From positions 13,526 to 19,993 of the forward strand of contig DFBK01000098.1 of assembly GCA_002366595.1 (NCBI GenBank): a stretch of DNA of 6,468 nt, in the 5' to 3' direction. A model generated the notes under the pieces. It was not told where the DNA came from. It did no database searches and was given only the letters and a program-made list of their open reading frames with translations. Below, in pieces: positions 6,178 through 6,468 of this stretch. The translations under genes were made by a program, and so were the position numbers. Each line of letters starts with the position of its first letter. Positions within the stretch are counted from its first letter, which is position 1. The DNA is from Anaerolineales bacterium UBA3082 (lineage in GTDB: Bacteria; Chloroflexota; Anaerolineae; UBA7937).

Positions 6178-6468
6178 ATGGATCTGAGGGAAAGGGTAGT
6201 CGGTGCCCAGGAAGCCTTGGAGAGGCTCGTCCGGGCCATCCCCGGCTACAAAGGGTACAAAGAGAAGGAGTTGCGTCGGGAAGCGGACAAACTCCTGCGG
6301 ATGCACCTGGCACGCCGTTTCGAGGAGCAGCGGGGAAGGCTCACCGGGGTCCAGTCTCGACTTGTCGAGGCGGGGGAACTTAAGGCTGTGGTGGCCTTGG
6401 AGCGGGCCATGATAAGGTTACAACTCCTCATCGACCGCCTAAAGACGGCCGCTTATGGCCATGCCGGT
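6178..6468 (+). CDS. Hypothetical charged helical protein, 5' part only (runs off the window)
   Basis: This frame is open from ATG 6178 to the last base (97 codons, no stop), with a near-perfect ribosome site AAGGAGGG at 6164-6171 that overlaps the stop codon of the preceding gene. The visible product begins MDLRERVVGAQEALERLV, continues with IPGYKGYKEKELRREADKL and ends GHAG at the window edge. It is rich in Arg, Glu, Lys and Leu and should be mostly alpha-helical, possibly coiled-coil, with no signal peptide, membrane segment or cysteines in this part. I recall similar 'PGYKGYKEKELRREADK' proteins annotated as hypothetical in Chloroflexota, but cannot name a function. Its 12-base spacing from the zinc-ribbon gene points to the same operon. 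Confidence 0.85.
   Translation, partial: MDLRERVVGAQEALERLVRAIPGYKGYKEKELRREADKLLRMHLARRFEEQRGRLTGVQSRLVEAGELKAVVALERAMIRLQLLIDRLKTAAYGHAG

Noticed and set aside
1..6468. CRISPR array, insertion sequence, tRNA or phage features
   Set aside because: No regularly spaced direct repeats, transposase-like frames, terminal inverted repeats with target duplications, or cloverleaf-forming sequences were seen.

Overview
This window looks like a chromosomal stretch from a moderately GC-rich bacterium. A tRNA-sensing T-box leader, GTG starts with strong Shine-Dalgarno sequences, a DUF2207 membrane protein followed by two small uncharacterised genes, and an RsmD with an unusual APPQY motif together suggest Chloroflexota, probably an uncultivated lineage. 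That assignment is inference from recalled protein style, not from a search; a Firmicutes-like host is the main alternative.

Positions 1-393 form the control region of valS. A sigma-70-type promoter (TTGACG-17 nt-TAAAAT) is followed by a complete transcriptional T-box riboswitch. Its Stem I carries a GUC valine specifier, the conserved T-box core faces uncharged tRNA-Val, and a strong intrinsic terminator shares bases with the antiterminator. Low charged tRNA-Val should let transcription read into valS.

Positions 394-3708 hold valS (valyl-tRNA synthetase, complete, 914 aa) and, directly abutting its stop codon, rsmD (16S rRNA guanine-N2 methyltransferase, 189 aa, GTG start). The pair is probably one translation-related transcript under T-box control. 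The ValRS editing domain contains an extra stretch of about 20 residues encoded by a DNA palindrome.

Positions 3709-6468 hold a second transcription unit with its own promoter. It encodes a secreted-then-membrane DUF2207 protein ending in a run of 16 glycines, then a small membrane protein combining two transmembrane segments, a winged-helix-like domain and a zinc ribbon, then the first 97 codons of a charged helical protein that runs off the window. These three closely spaced genes look like an uncharacterised envelope-associated module. No tRNA or rRNA gene, CRISPR array, insertion sequence or phage signature was seen.
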